A stretch of DNA of 38,500 nt from Treponema sp. GTDB lineage: Bacteria > Spirochaetota > Spirochaetia > Treponematales > Breznakiellaceae. The translations under genes were made by a program, and so were the position numbers. Every line of letters starts with the position of its first letter. The stretch's first letter is position 1. The notes beneath the pieces were generated by a model. The model saw only the letters and a program-made list of their open reading frames with translations. It was not told the DNA's origin and did no database searches. The stretch lies in assembly GCA_031268125.1 (NCBI GenBank), contig JAIRXT010000151.1, forward strand, positions 1 through 38,500, written 5' to 3'. Shown here one piece after another: positions 14,932 through 22,689 of the stretch.

Positions 14932-16392
14932 CTAAAACGTATACTTCAACCGGGCTTGGATAAAACCGTTGTCCCGGTATTGGCCGAACTGCCCGCCCCG
15001 GTCCCCGGCAAAGAATCCGCCAGCCAGTCCCACCGTTACATCGTCCTCTGTCCAGCTTAACACCGGCATGATCAGGCAGTCCCTGTCTTCAACACCCCAT
15101 ATTGCCGCGGCGCTCACCTCAAGCCGGTCCATCAGGAATCTCTTCAGCAGCTTCACCGTTATCCGGGTGGAACTGGGATCGGATCCTGCCTCAATGTCCG
15201 GCAGGGGGTTCTTCCCTATCTCACCGTGCCGCAGGGTTATGGTTTCGGCGGCCTGAAGATTCAGGTTAACACCCCATACAAGATCCCGGTCAAAGCCAAG
15301 GGACCACAGGATGCGGGGATTGTACACTGCGCCGTCATTACCGGCCAAATCCCCGGTAAGATTTGCCGCCAGTTCTGCCCGCACGTTAAAACCGGCCACG
15401 ACCTGCGCGTAATCAAACCCGATCTGGTGATAGGGATTGTAGGCAATCTTCGGCGGGACCAGAAGCCCCAGGGCGGCGTCAACGTCAGCCTGGGATGCGG
15501 CAGCGGCAAGTATCGGGGCCGCCTCCGCAATACTTGCCAAAGTCCCTGCCGTAGAGACCGCCGGGGTAGTCAGGCGGCCGTAGTAATACTGCGCTCCCAG
15601 ATCCGCGCCGCCGATGCTGGTAGTAAAGCGCAGCCCCCCCTGGGCGTAGGCAAGGGTCGATGTATCGGGATAAGCAATAAGGCCGGGCAGTCTCTGCGAA
15701 AGGACTGCGGCGGCGTACTGCCGTTGGGACGGATTGGTCAGGCCCACGATCCGCCCTGCAAGCTGCCCCGGCAAAGCCGTTGTTTGAGCCGGGGCCCAGC
15801 GTCCGGCCGCGGCAAAGCGGGCGGGTTCAAAATTGGGAACAAAAACTCCTTCCAGTTTAGAGAAGGACCCGAAATTCCAGGCAAGGCGGACCAGGGGGCG
15901 GGCAATTTTCTGCGCCATGCCGTCGCTTAAGCCGTCAACCAGCAGGCTCAGGTCCGAAAAATCAAGGGGATTGATCACGTCCAGCGGTCCCATGCTGTCG
16001 GCCTTTCCCCAGGCCAGTTTTCGCAGCCCTCCCTCAACGTCGAAGTCCCCAAGGTAAAGGTGAAGGTACGCCTCGTCTATCGTTACCGGCGATCTATCGG
16101 GGCTGATATTCAAATTGATAACTCCCATAGCGCGGACATTCTCCGCGCTCAAGTTAAGTTTGCCGGAAAATACATTTCCAAGCTGCACGGAATCCGCTCC
16201 ATTCCCAAAATCGTCAATAAAACCCTTTAGTACCGCCCCCGCCTCTCCCTGTAGTAAAACAAAGGGAACAAAAGAAGAGCCGGGATGTTCGGTTTCCTCA
16301 TCACCAAAGCCGAAGTCCTGCGCGCCAAGCAGCGATACCGGCAGCAGAAAACAAATCAGGGCAAAACGCTTCATCACAATCAACCGATTCAC
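14932..16392 (-). CDS. Predicted outer-membrane beta-barrel protein of the MMPL module
   Basis: The 486-aa product has a signal peptide (cleavage near LLGAQ-DFGFG). It continues as alternating polar/hydrophobic strands and ends in phenylalanine (ARLKYTF), the typical C-terminal signature of outer-membrane barrels. Segments such as DIEAG...RITVKLLKRFLMDRLEVSAAAIWG near the C-terminus look like barrel strands. The start is GTG overlapping the upstream TGA as GTGA, with GGGAGGG four bases before it; the ATG at 16374 lacks such a site. It is the last gene of a three-gene unit with a LolA-like periplasmic protein and an MMPL permease. Inference: outer-membrane exit or acceptor component of a lipid export path. 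The family name is not certain (DUF1302-like is possible). Confidence 0.72.
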   Translation of the reverse strand: MNRLIVMKRFALICFLLPVSLLGAQDFGFGDEETEHPGSSFVPFVLLQGEAGAVLKGFIDDFGNGADSVQLGNVFSGKLNLSAENVRAMGVINLNISPDRSPVTIDEAYLHLYLGDFDVEGGLRKLAWGKADSMGPLDVINPLDFSDLSLLVDGLSDGMAQKIARPLVRLAWNFGSFSKLEGVFVPNFEPARFAAAGRWAPAQTTALPGQLAGRIVGLTNPSQRQYAAAVLSQRLPGLIAYPDTSTLAYAQGGLRFTTSIGGADLGAQYYYGRLTTPAVSTAGTLASIAEAAPILAAAASQADVDAALGLLVPPKIAYNPYHQIGFDYAQVVAGFNVRAELAANLTGDLAGNDGAVYNPRILWSLGFDRDLVWGVNLNLQAAETITLRHGEIGKNPLPDIEAGSDPSSTRITVKLLKRFLMDRLEVSAAAIWGVEDRDCLIMPVLSWTEDDVTVGLAGGFFAGDRGGQFGQYRDNGFIQARLKYTF

Positions 16393-17195
16393 CGCGCCCT
16401 CCCGGTCTCAAGATAGGCTGTCGTAAATACCCCATCCGGTATCGAATCGCCGTACTTAATAATGTCCGTATAAATGGTGGTGTACGTTCCGGCCGCCAGG
16501 GTGCTTACCTTTATTTCCGCCGGCGTAAGATAGCCCTGCACGTCATGGAAACCGGAGGATTCCATTGTCTTAACCAGAGTCCCCCGGCGGTCGTACATTT
16601 CGATCTTGTAGTTTACCAATGCCGCCTTGTCGATCCACAGGATCATCTTCCCGTACTGGTAGGACGAATCTTTCGGGATCGATTGGATGACATAACAGGG
16701 AGCGCCGCCGTACTGTTCTTCCCGCAGCAGCGTATGGGTGTCCTCGCCGGGCTTTCTGCTCTGGGCGCTCAGGTCGTCGTAAGACATATCGGTACCCATA
16801 AAGCCGCTGCTCCCTTCGGAAGCGGCAATGCGCCGGACTTTTCCCAAACCGGGCAGATAGATCCACTGGTCCTTATTACCGGCGGCCTTTTCCAGGGTAA
16901 GAAACCGGGTCCCCTTCACCGACGCGGGCTGCTGGAACACGATCATCAGGCGGTCGTTTCCCTGCGCGTCGTCTTTAGAATACTGGTCGATAACCCGCTC
17001 GGAGACGGATCCGTTTTTGGAGGTAATCACCATGCGGGAACGGGAAGATACGGTTGCCGCGTCAATCCTATCGCGGGAAGCCTGGACAATGGAAGCGGCA
17101 TCCTGAGCCGAAGCGCTCTGGGCGGATAGACTCTGGACGCATACCAAGGCGGCGCAGAACACCGCCGGTAAAACAAGCATTGTAAATCGTTTCAT
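16389..17195 (-). CDS. LolA-like outer-membrane lipoprotein-sorting family protein
   Basis: The 268-aa product begins with a signal peptide (MKRFTMLVLPAVFCAALV, cleavage near LSAQ). Its body resembles the LolA/LppX-fold family annotated as outer membrane lipoprotein-sorting protein: an early SRMVITSKNGSVSERVIDQYSK strand pair, QWIYLPGLGKVRRIAASEGSSGFMGTDMSYDDL in the middle, and repeated amphipathic strands that would form a hydrophobic half-barrel. ATG 17195 has AAGGAG seven bases upstream; a TTG 15 bases earlier would include that site and is rejected. It lies 21 bp after the MMPL gene. Members of this family are often encoded beside MMPL transporters. It probably carries a lipid through the periplasm between permease and outer membrane. 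Confidence 0.82.
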   Translation of the reverse strand: MKRFTMLVLPAVFCAALVCVQSLSAQSASAQDAASIVQASRDRIDAATVSSRSRMVITSKNGSVSERVIDQYSKDDAQGNDRLMIVFQQPASVKGTRFLTLEKAAGNKDQWIYLPGLGKVRRIAASEGSSGFMGTDMSYDDLSAQSRKPGEDTHTLLREEQYGGAPCYVIQSIPKDSSYQYGKMILWIDKAALVNYKIEMYDRRGTLVKTMESSGFHDVQGYLTPAEIKVSTLAAGTYTTIYTDIIKYGDSIPDGVFTTAYLETGRAR

Positions 17196-17216
17196 TTGTT
17201 TCTCCTTCAAAAAACC

Positions 17217-19826
17217 TCAGCGCAACGCGCCGGTTTGTCCATAGATAAACTTTGGTTTCATCATCCCAAGCAGCACCGGAATCACCGTAAGGCTTATCAG
17301 CGCGCTGGTGAACATCGTAAGGGTCATAAGCAGCCCCAGGCTGGCAAGAATAACAAAGCGGGAAAGGGCCAGCACCGCAAAACCTGCGCCCACGGAAACA
17401 GCGTTGATGATGATCGCCTTGCCGGACGTGGCAAAGGTCCGGCGAAGAAAATCGCCGCCCGCCAAATATTCCCGTTTATACGCGTCAATAAAATGAATGG
17501 CGTAATCAATGCCTATCCCTACGGAAACACTCGCCACCAGCGAAGTCCCCAGGTTAAGTTTTATTCCCAGAAAACCCATCACCGCAAAATTGATAAGGAT
17601 CGAAATGAAAAGGGGAAGAATCCCCACAAGCCCCGCGGTCAAAGACCGGTTGGAAAGGGCGATGATGGTAAAAACCATAAGGACAGAGACCGCCACAGAA
17701 ATAATTTGGGACTCAACCACCAGGGCGCTGAGGGAACTATCCACCAGAGCGGGCCCTCCAATACGCACTCTTACCGTGTCCGGAAAATTGGCGTCAACGT
17801 AATCGTTTATCTGCGCCAGCACAGCTTTTGTCTCTGCATCTCCGGTGGTCCTGACCTGCACTGTCGTCCGGATCGCCGTGGGTTCCAGGGCGTCGTTGGC
17901 GTAATCGCCTGTACTGCCGGAAAGCAGAACCAGGTAATTGGACACCAGGGTTGACAACTCCGCGTTCTCCGTTTTTCCGTAACGGGCCGGGTCGGCGGGG
18001 ATCTCGTAATAGGCGGCCCCCTCGTAGTTTGTCAGCCGTTTCGCCGCCCGCACCATATCCGCTGCGCTCATGTTGGGATTTTCCGCCGCCCTGTCAAGCA
18101 AAGCCATATCAATAGTTTGAGGGAAAAAATCCCGTATCGCAGGCGGCACCCCCCCGGCGTGAGACACAACGTTCCTGTCATTCACCGGTTCGTCAAAGCC
18201 GAAATCCCCAAAACCAAAATCATCACCCGGATCCTCGTTCACCCGTGTTACGCCGCGGATACCGCCGGGACTTTCGTCAATATTAAACACCTGGTTTGTC
18301 CGCTTCACCAGATCGGTAAATCCCATGACCTTGCCGACACCGGAAACCCGGCCTTGCAGATAGTTCTGTAAACCGTCCACCGCGGTCAGCACCTCCGGCA
18401 TGAGCAGGGCAGCCGAATCATCGGCCTCCACTACCACATTTATCACTTTTGATCCGCCGAATTTTTCACGGATAAAAACGTCGGACTGCCTTACGTCGGT
18501 ATTGTTCTTGAAGTATTCGACATACACATTGTCTATGACGAGCTTCGACAGGCCGTAAACGGAAACCGCCGCTGCCAGGCAGGTTGTAATAAGTACCATC
18601 CCTTTTTTCCGCGCCGTTCCCAGGAGGGCGCCGGTCAGGGATTCATTTAGGGAATCTGTGCCCCCGGCAGAATTTTCCGCCTGGTTTTTCATAGGTTTGG
18701 GCCCGCGGAGGATCAGCAGTGCGGGTATCAGTGTTACCGCCACAAGGAAACTGGCAACAACGCCGAAGCTCGAAAAATAGCCGAACTCCCGGATCGGCGG
18801 CACCGCGGTAAAACAAAACGAAACAAAACCGGCAAAGGTGGTAAGGGCGGCAAGCATCACGGGCTTCCCGATTTTGCGCAGCAGCGCAAAAACCAGTTCC
18901 CGGTGTTCCTCATCCGAAAAGGGAAAATCCCGTTTACCCAGGTCTTCCATATAGTGGGTAATAACATGGATACCGTAGGCGCTTCCCACGGCCACGAGAA
19001 TAACGGGCAGCACGGTGGAAAGGATCGATAATTTAACGCCAAAAAGCGGCATCGCCCCGATTGACCATATCACCGCGATAAGGACGGTAATAAGCGGCAG
19101 CAGCACCGCGGTCAAACGGCGGAATGAGAAAAAAAGGACCGCCAGAACCACAAGGACCACCAGCGGGATAAGATAGACAAGATCATCCGCGGTAGCTTCA
19201 TTGATGGTAGAACTTATCACCGGAAGGCCCGCCACATAGACCTTCGCTATATCGTCAAACATTTCATGGGCGCCGCCGCGGATAGTGCGGAAGGTGTCCG
19301 TTACCAGCTTGCTGCCCGCATCTTCGTTTTCAATCTTCAGCGGAATAAGAATCTGTGTGGAGCTAAAGTCGTCGGAGACAAGGGAACGGTCATACATTTC
19401 CCAGGAACGGAGCCTTCCCCGGAGCGCGGCAATTTCTTCCGGCGTCCCGGTAAAATCACCGGGCACAAGATTTTCCACCACGATGGAATCACCGGAAGCA
19501 GTAATATAATCCGTATCCATAATGGAACTGATATTCCCCGTAATTTCACATTCGTTTTCGATAAACGCAGTGTATTCTTTGATTCTTTTAAGAAATACCG
19601 GATCAAAGATGGTTTTGTATCTGTGTTCCAGCCCCACAAGGATAAAAAGAGAACTGCCAAAGGTATCGTCAATTTCTTCGGACACCAGCAGCGCCGGATC
19701 ATCGGCCGGTACAAAACGAATATTGTTATTGTTCATTTCCGCCTTTGGCAGTTGAAATCCAAAGAAAACGGTAATCGCCGCAATAACCGCCGCAATCAAA
19801 ACAGGATACCTAAAAAACCTCCGCAT
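17217..19826 (-). CDS. MMPL/RND-family inner-membrane exporter
   Basis: The 869-aa protein has the duplicated RND/MMPL layout. TM1 is at about 8-25, a periplasmic domain at 26-215, TM2-6 at about 216-373, TM7 at about 410-428, a second periplasmic domain at 430-700, and TM8-12 at about 705-851. The motif GIGIDYAIHF (771-780) in TM10 carries the conserved proton-relay-type aspartate (D774). The equivalent place in the first half (GSAYGIHVITHY) lacks the acid. A short Asp/Phe/Gly-rich insert (DFGFGDFGFDEP, 536-547) sits in the second periplasmic loop. The ATG has GAGGAGG four bases upstream. Relatives export lipids, hopanoids or other hydrophobic compounds. With the LolA-like and barrel proteins it would form a tripartite path, repressed by the divergent TetR-type regulator. 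Confidence 0.88.
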   Translation of the reverse strand: MRRFFRYPVLIAAVIAAITVFFGFQLPKAEMNNNNIRFVPADDPALLVSEEIDDTFGSSLFILVGLEHRYKTIFDPVFLKRIKEYTAFIENECEITGNISSIMDTDYITASGDSIVVENLVPGDFTGTPEEIAALRGRLRSWEMYDRSLVSDDFSSTQILIPLKIENEDAGSKLVTDTFRTIRGGAHEMFDDIAKVYVAGLPVISSTINEATADDLVYLIPLVVLVVLAVLFFSFRRLTAVLLPLITVLIAVIWSIGAMPLFGVKLSILSTVLPVILVAVGSAYGIHVITHYMEDLGKRDFPFSDEEHRELVFALLRKIGKPVMLAALTTFAGFVSFCFTAVPPIREFGYFSSFGVVASFLVAVTLIPALLILRGPKPMKNQAENSAGGTDSLNESLTGALLGTARKKGMVLITTCLAAAVSVYGLSKLVIDNVYVEYFKNNTDVRQSDVFIREKFGGSKVINVVVEADDSAALLMPEVLTAVDGLQNYLQGRVSGVGKVMGFTDLVKRTNQVFNIDESPGGIRGVTRVNEDPGDDFGFGDFGFDEPVNDRNVVSHAGGVPPAIRDFFPQTIDMALLDRAAENPNMSAADMVRAAKRLTNYEGAAYYEIPADPARYGKTENAELSTLVSNYLVLLSGSTGDYANDALEPTAIRTTVQVRTTGDAETKAVLAQINDYVDANFPDTVRVRIGGPALVDSSLSALVVESQIISVAVSVLMVFTIIALSNRSLTAGLVGILPLFISILINFAVMGFLGIKLNLGTSLVASVSVGIGIDYAIHFIDAYKREYLAGGDFLRRTFATSGKAIIINAVSVGAGFAVLALSRFVILASLGLLMTLTMFTSALISLTVIPVLLGMMKPKFIYGQTGALR

Positions 19827-19908
19827 GCAGCCTCCTCATTACTCTTGATACTTACCACAAATATAATTATACTAGAATTGAAGGATAACACCGGAACGGG
19901 CAGTTTAA

Positions 19909-19964
19909 TTTACATTATAGCTTGTCAATGTAAAGTTTTTTACAATTTTCCGTAAAATGTAAAG
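19909..19964. promoter_or_regulatory. Candidate operator: two TTTACA-TGTAAA palindromes in the divergent promoter region
   Basis: TTTACATT (19909-19916) and AATGTAAA (19927-19934) form an 8-bp inverted repeat. A second near-palindrome follows, with TTTACA-ATTTT and AAAATGTAAA arms around CCGT, ending near 19963. They lie between the divergent MMPL and TetR-family genes, upstream of the regulator start at 19992. This position suits autoregulation plus control of the export module. The assignment to this regulator is inference. Confidence 0.5.
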
Positions 19965-19991
19965 GCGCCGCGTACGACAGGATATTTTTTT

Positions 19992-20582
19992 ATGGAAAAC
20001 ACGAAAAAAACAAACCAAGCGCCAAAAAAGGAAAACCGGAAAACCAAACATACCCGGCAGGCCATCAGGGACAGTCTTATTGAGCTTATGGGAACACAAC
20101 CTGTTACCTGTATCACCATCAAGGAGATATGCGCCCTTGCCGGCATAAGCCGGCCTACATTCTACGCCCATTACCGGGATCAGTACGATCTGCTCAAAAC
20201 TATCGAAGATGAAATATCCGTATATTTTGAAAATGTTATTTTTGCCGATAAAGCGGAAGAGCACACCAAGCGGGAAATCAGGCAGAAAACCGAAGAAGCG
20301 TTACGGTATATCGAAAACAACAGTAATTCTATTCAGGTGCTCATCAGCGAAAACGCCGATGCAGGTTTCCGGAAAAGGTTTTTCCGCCGCTTTACCGAAT
20401 ACGTCCGGCATGCGGCAAAAAACTACCTTGAAAATAATGCGGTCCCGGAAATAAGTGAACTGTACTCCGTTTTTACCGTCCAGGGACTTATAGCCCTGGT
20501 GCAGCACTGGCTCAAAAACGGCATGAATCCCCCAAAAAAGGAACTGGCCGCCATAATTACGGAATTGATATGGACACATTAG
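19992..20582 (+). CDS. TetR-family transcriptional regulator
   Basis: The 196-aa protein has a basic N-terminal arm (KKTNQAPKKENRKTKHTRQ) and a TetR-type helix-turn-helix (about residues 40-65: ITIKEICALAGISRPTFYAHYRDQYDLL). The helical ligand/dimer domain is of the TetR_C type found with SRxTFYxHYxDxxDLL proteins. A short AGGA lies about ten bases before the ATG. The gene diverges from the MMPL-LolA-barrel operon across 165 bp containing palindromic sites, and is convergent with rhaD. The likely role is repression of the export operon in response to a lipid or hydrophobic ligand. Control of the rha genes is less likely because their promoter is not nearby. Confidence 0.9.
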   Translation: MENTKKTNQAPKKENRKTKHTRQAIRDSLIELMGTQPVTCITIKEICALAGISRPTFYAHYRDQYDLLKTIEDEISVYFENVIFADKAEEHTKREIRQKTEEALRYIENNSNSIQVLISENADAGFRKRFFRRFTEYVRHAAKNYLENNAVPEISELYSVFTVQGLIALVQHWLKNGMNPPKKELAAIITELIWTH

Positions 20583-20586
20583 CGGA

Positions 20587-20619
20587 AGTTGTCCGATAAC
20601 TAAAAGTTATCGGACAACT
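20587..20619. terminator. Perfect 15-bp hairpin between convergent regulator and rhaD genes
   Basis: AGTTGTCCGATAACT (20587-20601) and its exact complement (20605-20619) are separated by AAA. The element sits four bases after the regulator stop and abuts the rhaD stop, so it can serve both strands. It has no long T-run, so termination may be partial or the hairpin may protect both 3' ends. Confidence 0.5.
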
Positions 20620-21426
20620 CTAATCCAGAAAATCCTTCCGGTAATCAAGGCCGAAGGTCTCCGCCACCGCCTTAAGCTCGCTGTCGGTGATTGACTGAAG
20701 AATCTTACTGTTCATTATCTTGATGTAAATTTCCGCGGCCTTTTCCACGGTTTCAATAAGGCCGAAGGCTTCGTCAAGGCTTGCACCGGCGGCAAAGATG
20801 CCGTGCTGGGCCCAGATGCAGATCCGGTATTCCTTCATCTTTTCCGCCGTGGCCTGTCCGATTTCATCGTTGCCGCAGAGCATCCAGGGGAGTACCCCCA
20901 CCCCTTCGGGAAACACGACGATACATTCGGTAATCATCCGCCACAGGGTCCGGGTAAAGCTGCGGTCATCAAGGCTGTGGATAAAGGTCATGGCCAGCGT
21001 ATTGGCGGCATGGCAGTGGGTTACCACCCGGTGATTCTTGTCCTGCCGGAGCCGCACGATATGACTGCACAGGTGGCTGGACAGTTCCGATGTGGGCCTC
21101 CCCCCGCCGGAAAAACCCCAGAGCAGGGAAGCGCTTTTACCGTCCGGGTTTATTTTGATAATCCCCAGGTTGTGTTCGGGATCGGTTTCAACATTCTTAA
21201 AATAACTCCCCGTCCGGGTAACGGCAAAGATCCTGCCCGCCAGTTCCGATGCGTCAAACTGAAAATTGAAATTCCCCAGGGACACGGTGGTGTCCAGATA
21301 CCTGGCGGCCTCTTCCTGGTCGATGATAAGGCTGATGTTGCCGCCGTTCCGTTCGTTCCAACCCAGGCGGTACATATTGGAACAGGTTTTAATAAGTTCC
21401 CGCATAACGGGGGCCGTGTCGTTCAT
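20620..21426 (-). CDS. rhaD: Rhamnulose-1-phosphate aldolase
   Basis: This zinc-dependent class II aldolase splits L-rhamnulose-1-phosphate into dihydroxyacetone phosphate and L-lactaldehyde. The 268-aa product shows the expected metal ligands H137 and H139 (THCHAAN) and H208 (WAQHGIF), with the catalytic acid E114 in PTSELSSH, in the same order as E. coli RhaD. The ATG follows the rhaA stop directly (TAAATG) with GAGGAG upstream, so translation is coupled. It is the last gene of the thirteen-gene run. No lactaldehyde-processing gene is visible nearby. Confidence 0.95.
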   Translation of the reverse strand: MNDTAPVMRELIKTCSNMYRLGWNERNGGNISLIIDQEEAARYLDTTVSLGNFNFQFDASELAGRIFAVTRTGSYFKNVETDPEHNLGIIKINPDGKSASLLWGFSGGGRPTSELSSHLCSHIVRLRQDKNHRVVTHCHAANTLAMTFIHSLDDRSFTRTLWRMITECIVVFPEGVGVLPWMLCGNDEIGQATAEKMKEYRICIWAQHGIFAAGASLDEAFGLIETVEKAAEIYIKIMNSKILQSITDSELKAVAETFGLDYRKDFLD

Positions 21427-22674
21427 TTAATTTCTCCTCTGTAATACATCGGTCTCGTATTTTTCCACCGCGGAAAACCACCGGTTCCCCGGACAGTTCT
21501 GGCGGCGCAGATATTCATCCCAGACCACCCCGAAGGGCAGAGTTTTAAGTTCCTCCTGCCATACCAGGAGTTGGGTAAAGCGAAAATCGTCCTGCATTTT
21601 TTTAAGTTCCCCGTGGGGCTGGAGCAGCGCGTAGAGCAGGGCCTTCTGCACGGTCCTGGCACCCGCCGCCCAGGCGGCGATACGGTTAATGCCGGCGTCA
21701 AAGTAGTCCAGCCCGATAAGGACCCGCTCCTCCCCATGACAGCGGATAATCTCCTTAGCTATTTCCTTTACTTCGTCCTCGAACAGGGGCACATGGTCGG
21801 AGTCCCAGCGCACCGGCCGGGTAATGTGGAGGGCCGCCTTGTCGAAAAGGGAAAGGACCGAAGATATTTTATCCGACACCAGTTCCGTGGGGTGGTAATG
21901 GCCGTTGTCGAGCAGGGGATAAAGGCCCCGCATGGCGGCGTAGCTTAGATAAAAATCCGCAGTGCCGGCGGTGTAGCTTTCCAGCCCGATGCCGAAGACC
22001 TTGCTTTCCAGCACATCAACGATAAAAGTTTTGTCGTAGGACACTGAAAAAATTTCATCCAGGGAGTCCCGAAGCCGCTCCCGGGGACCCAGCCGGTCGG
22101 CGGGCAGGTCCTTAAGGCCGTCGGGGATCCAGATGTTGTGGAGGCAGGGGCTCCCCTGCTTTTCCCCGATATACGCGGCGATTTTCCGGGTGGCCTTTAC
22201 ATGGCGAATCCAGAAATCCCGGACGGCCCGGTCGGGGTGGGAAAGGGTAAGGCCGGCGGCGGCCATAGGGTGGGAAAAAAGGGTGGGGTTAAAATCTATC
22301 CCGATGCCCCGGACCCGGGCCCAATCCAGCCAAGGATCAAAATGAACGCAGTCCACTTCGTCCCGCTTAATGGGTTTGCCGCTGATGCCGTAGATGGCGT
22401 GGAGGCTGAGCCGCTTTTTCCCGGGAATAAACGAGTAGGTGAATTCCAGGTCCTTGAACAGATCTTCCTTGCAGCGGGCCTTGCCGGGGTAGTTCCCCGT
22501 AACCTGTATGCCCCCGGAAAGGACGCCGGAGGGATTTTCAAAGCCCGTTACATCGTCCCCCTGCCAGCAGTGGAGGGACAGGGGAATTGCGGCACAGCGG
22601 GTCAGAGCGTCTTCCGTATCCACCCCCCAGTTTTGGTACTCAAGTTTTGCCTGGTTATAGGCTGTATTTTCCAT
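21427..22674 (-). CDS. rhaA: L-rhamnose isomerase
   Basis: RhaA converts L-rhamnose to L-rhamnulose in the cytoplasm. The 415-aa product has the family's usual length and the typical N-terminal motif LSLHCWQGDDVTGFE. It also has the metal-site region around DNGHYHPTELVSDKISS and LIGLDYFDAGINRIAAW. The ATG has GGAGAAGG three bases upstream. It lies 15 bp after rhaB and directly before rhaD, giving the order B-A-D. Identification is firm. Confidence 0.95.
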   Translation of the reverse strand: MENTAYNQAKLEYQNWGVDTEDALTRCAAIPLSLHCWQGDDVTGFENPSGVLSGGIQVTGNYPGKARCKEDLFKDLEFTYSFIPGKKRLSLHAIYGISGKPIKRDEVDCVHFDPWLDWARVRGIGIDFNPTLFSHPMAAAGLTLSHPDRAVRDFWIRHVKATRKIAAYIGEKQGSPCLHNIWIPDGLKDLPADRLGPRERLRDSLDEIFSVSYDKTFIVDVLESKVFGIGLESYTAGTADFYLSYAAMRGLYPLLDNGHYHPTELVSDKISSVLSLFDKAALHITRPVRWDSDHVPLFEDEVKEIAKEIIRCHGEERVLIGLDYFDAGINRIAAWAAGARTVQKALLYALLQPHGELKKMQDDFRFTQLLVWQEELKTLPFGVVWDEYLRRQNCPGNRWFSAVEKYETDVLQRRN

Positions 22675-22689
22675 TGCCTTCTCCGTCCG

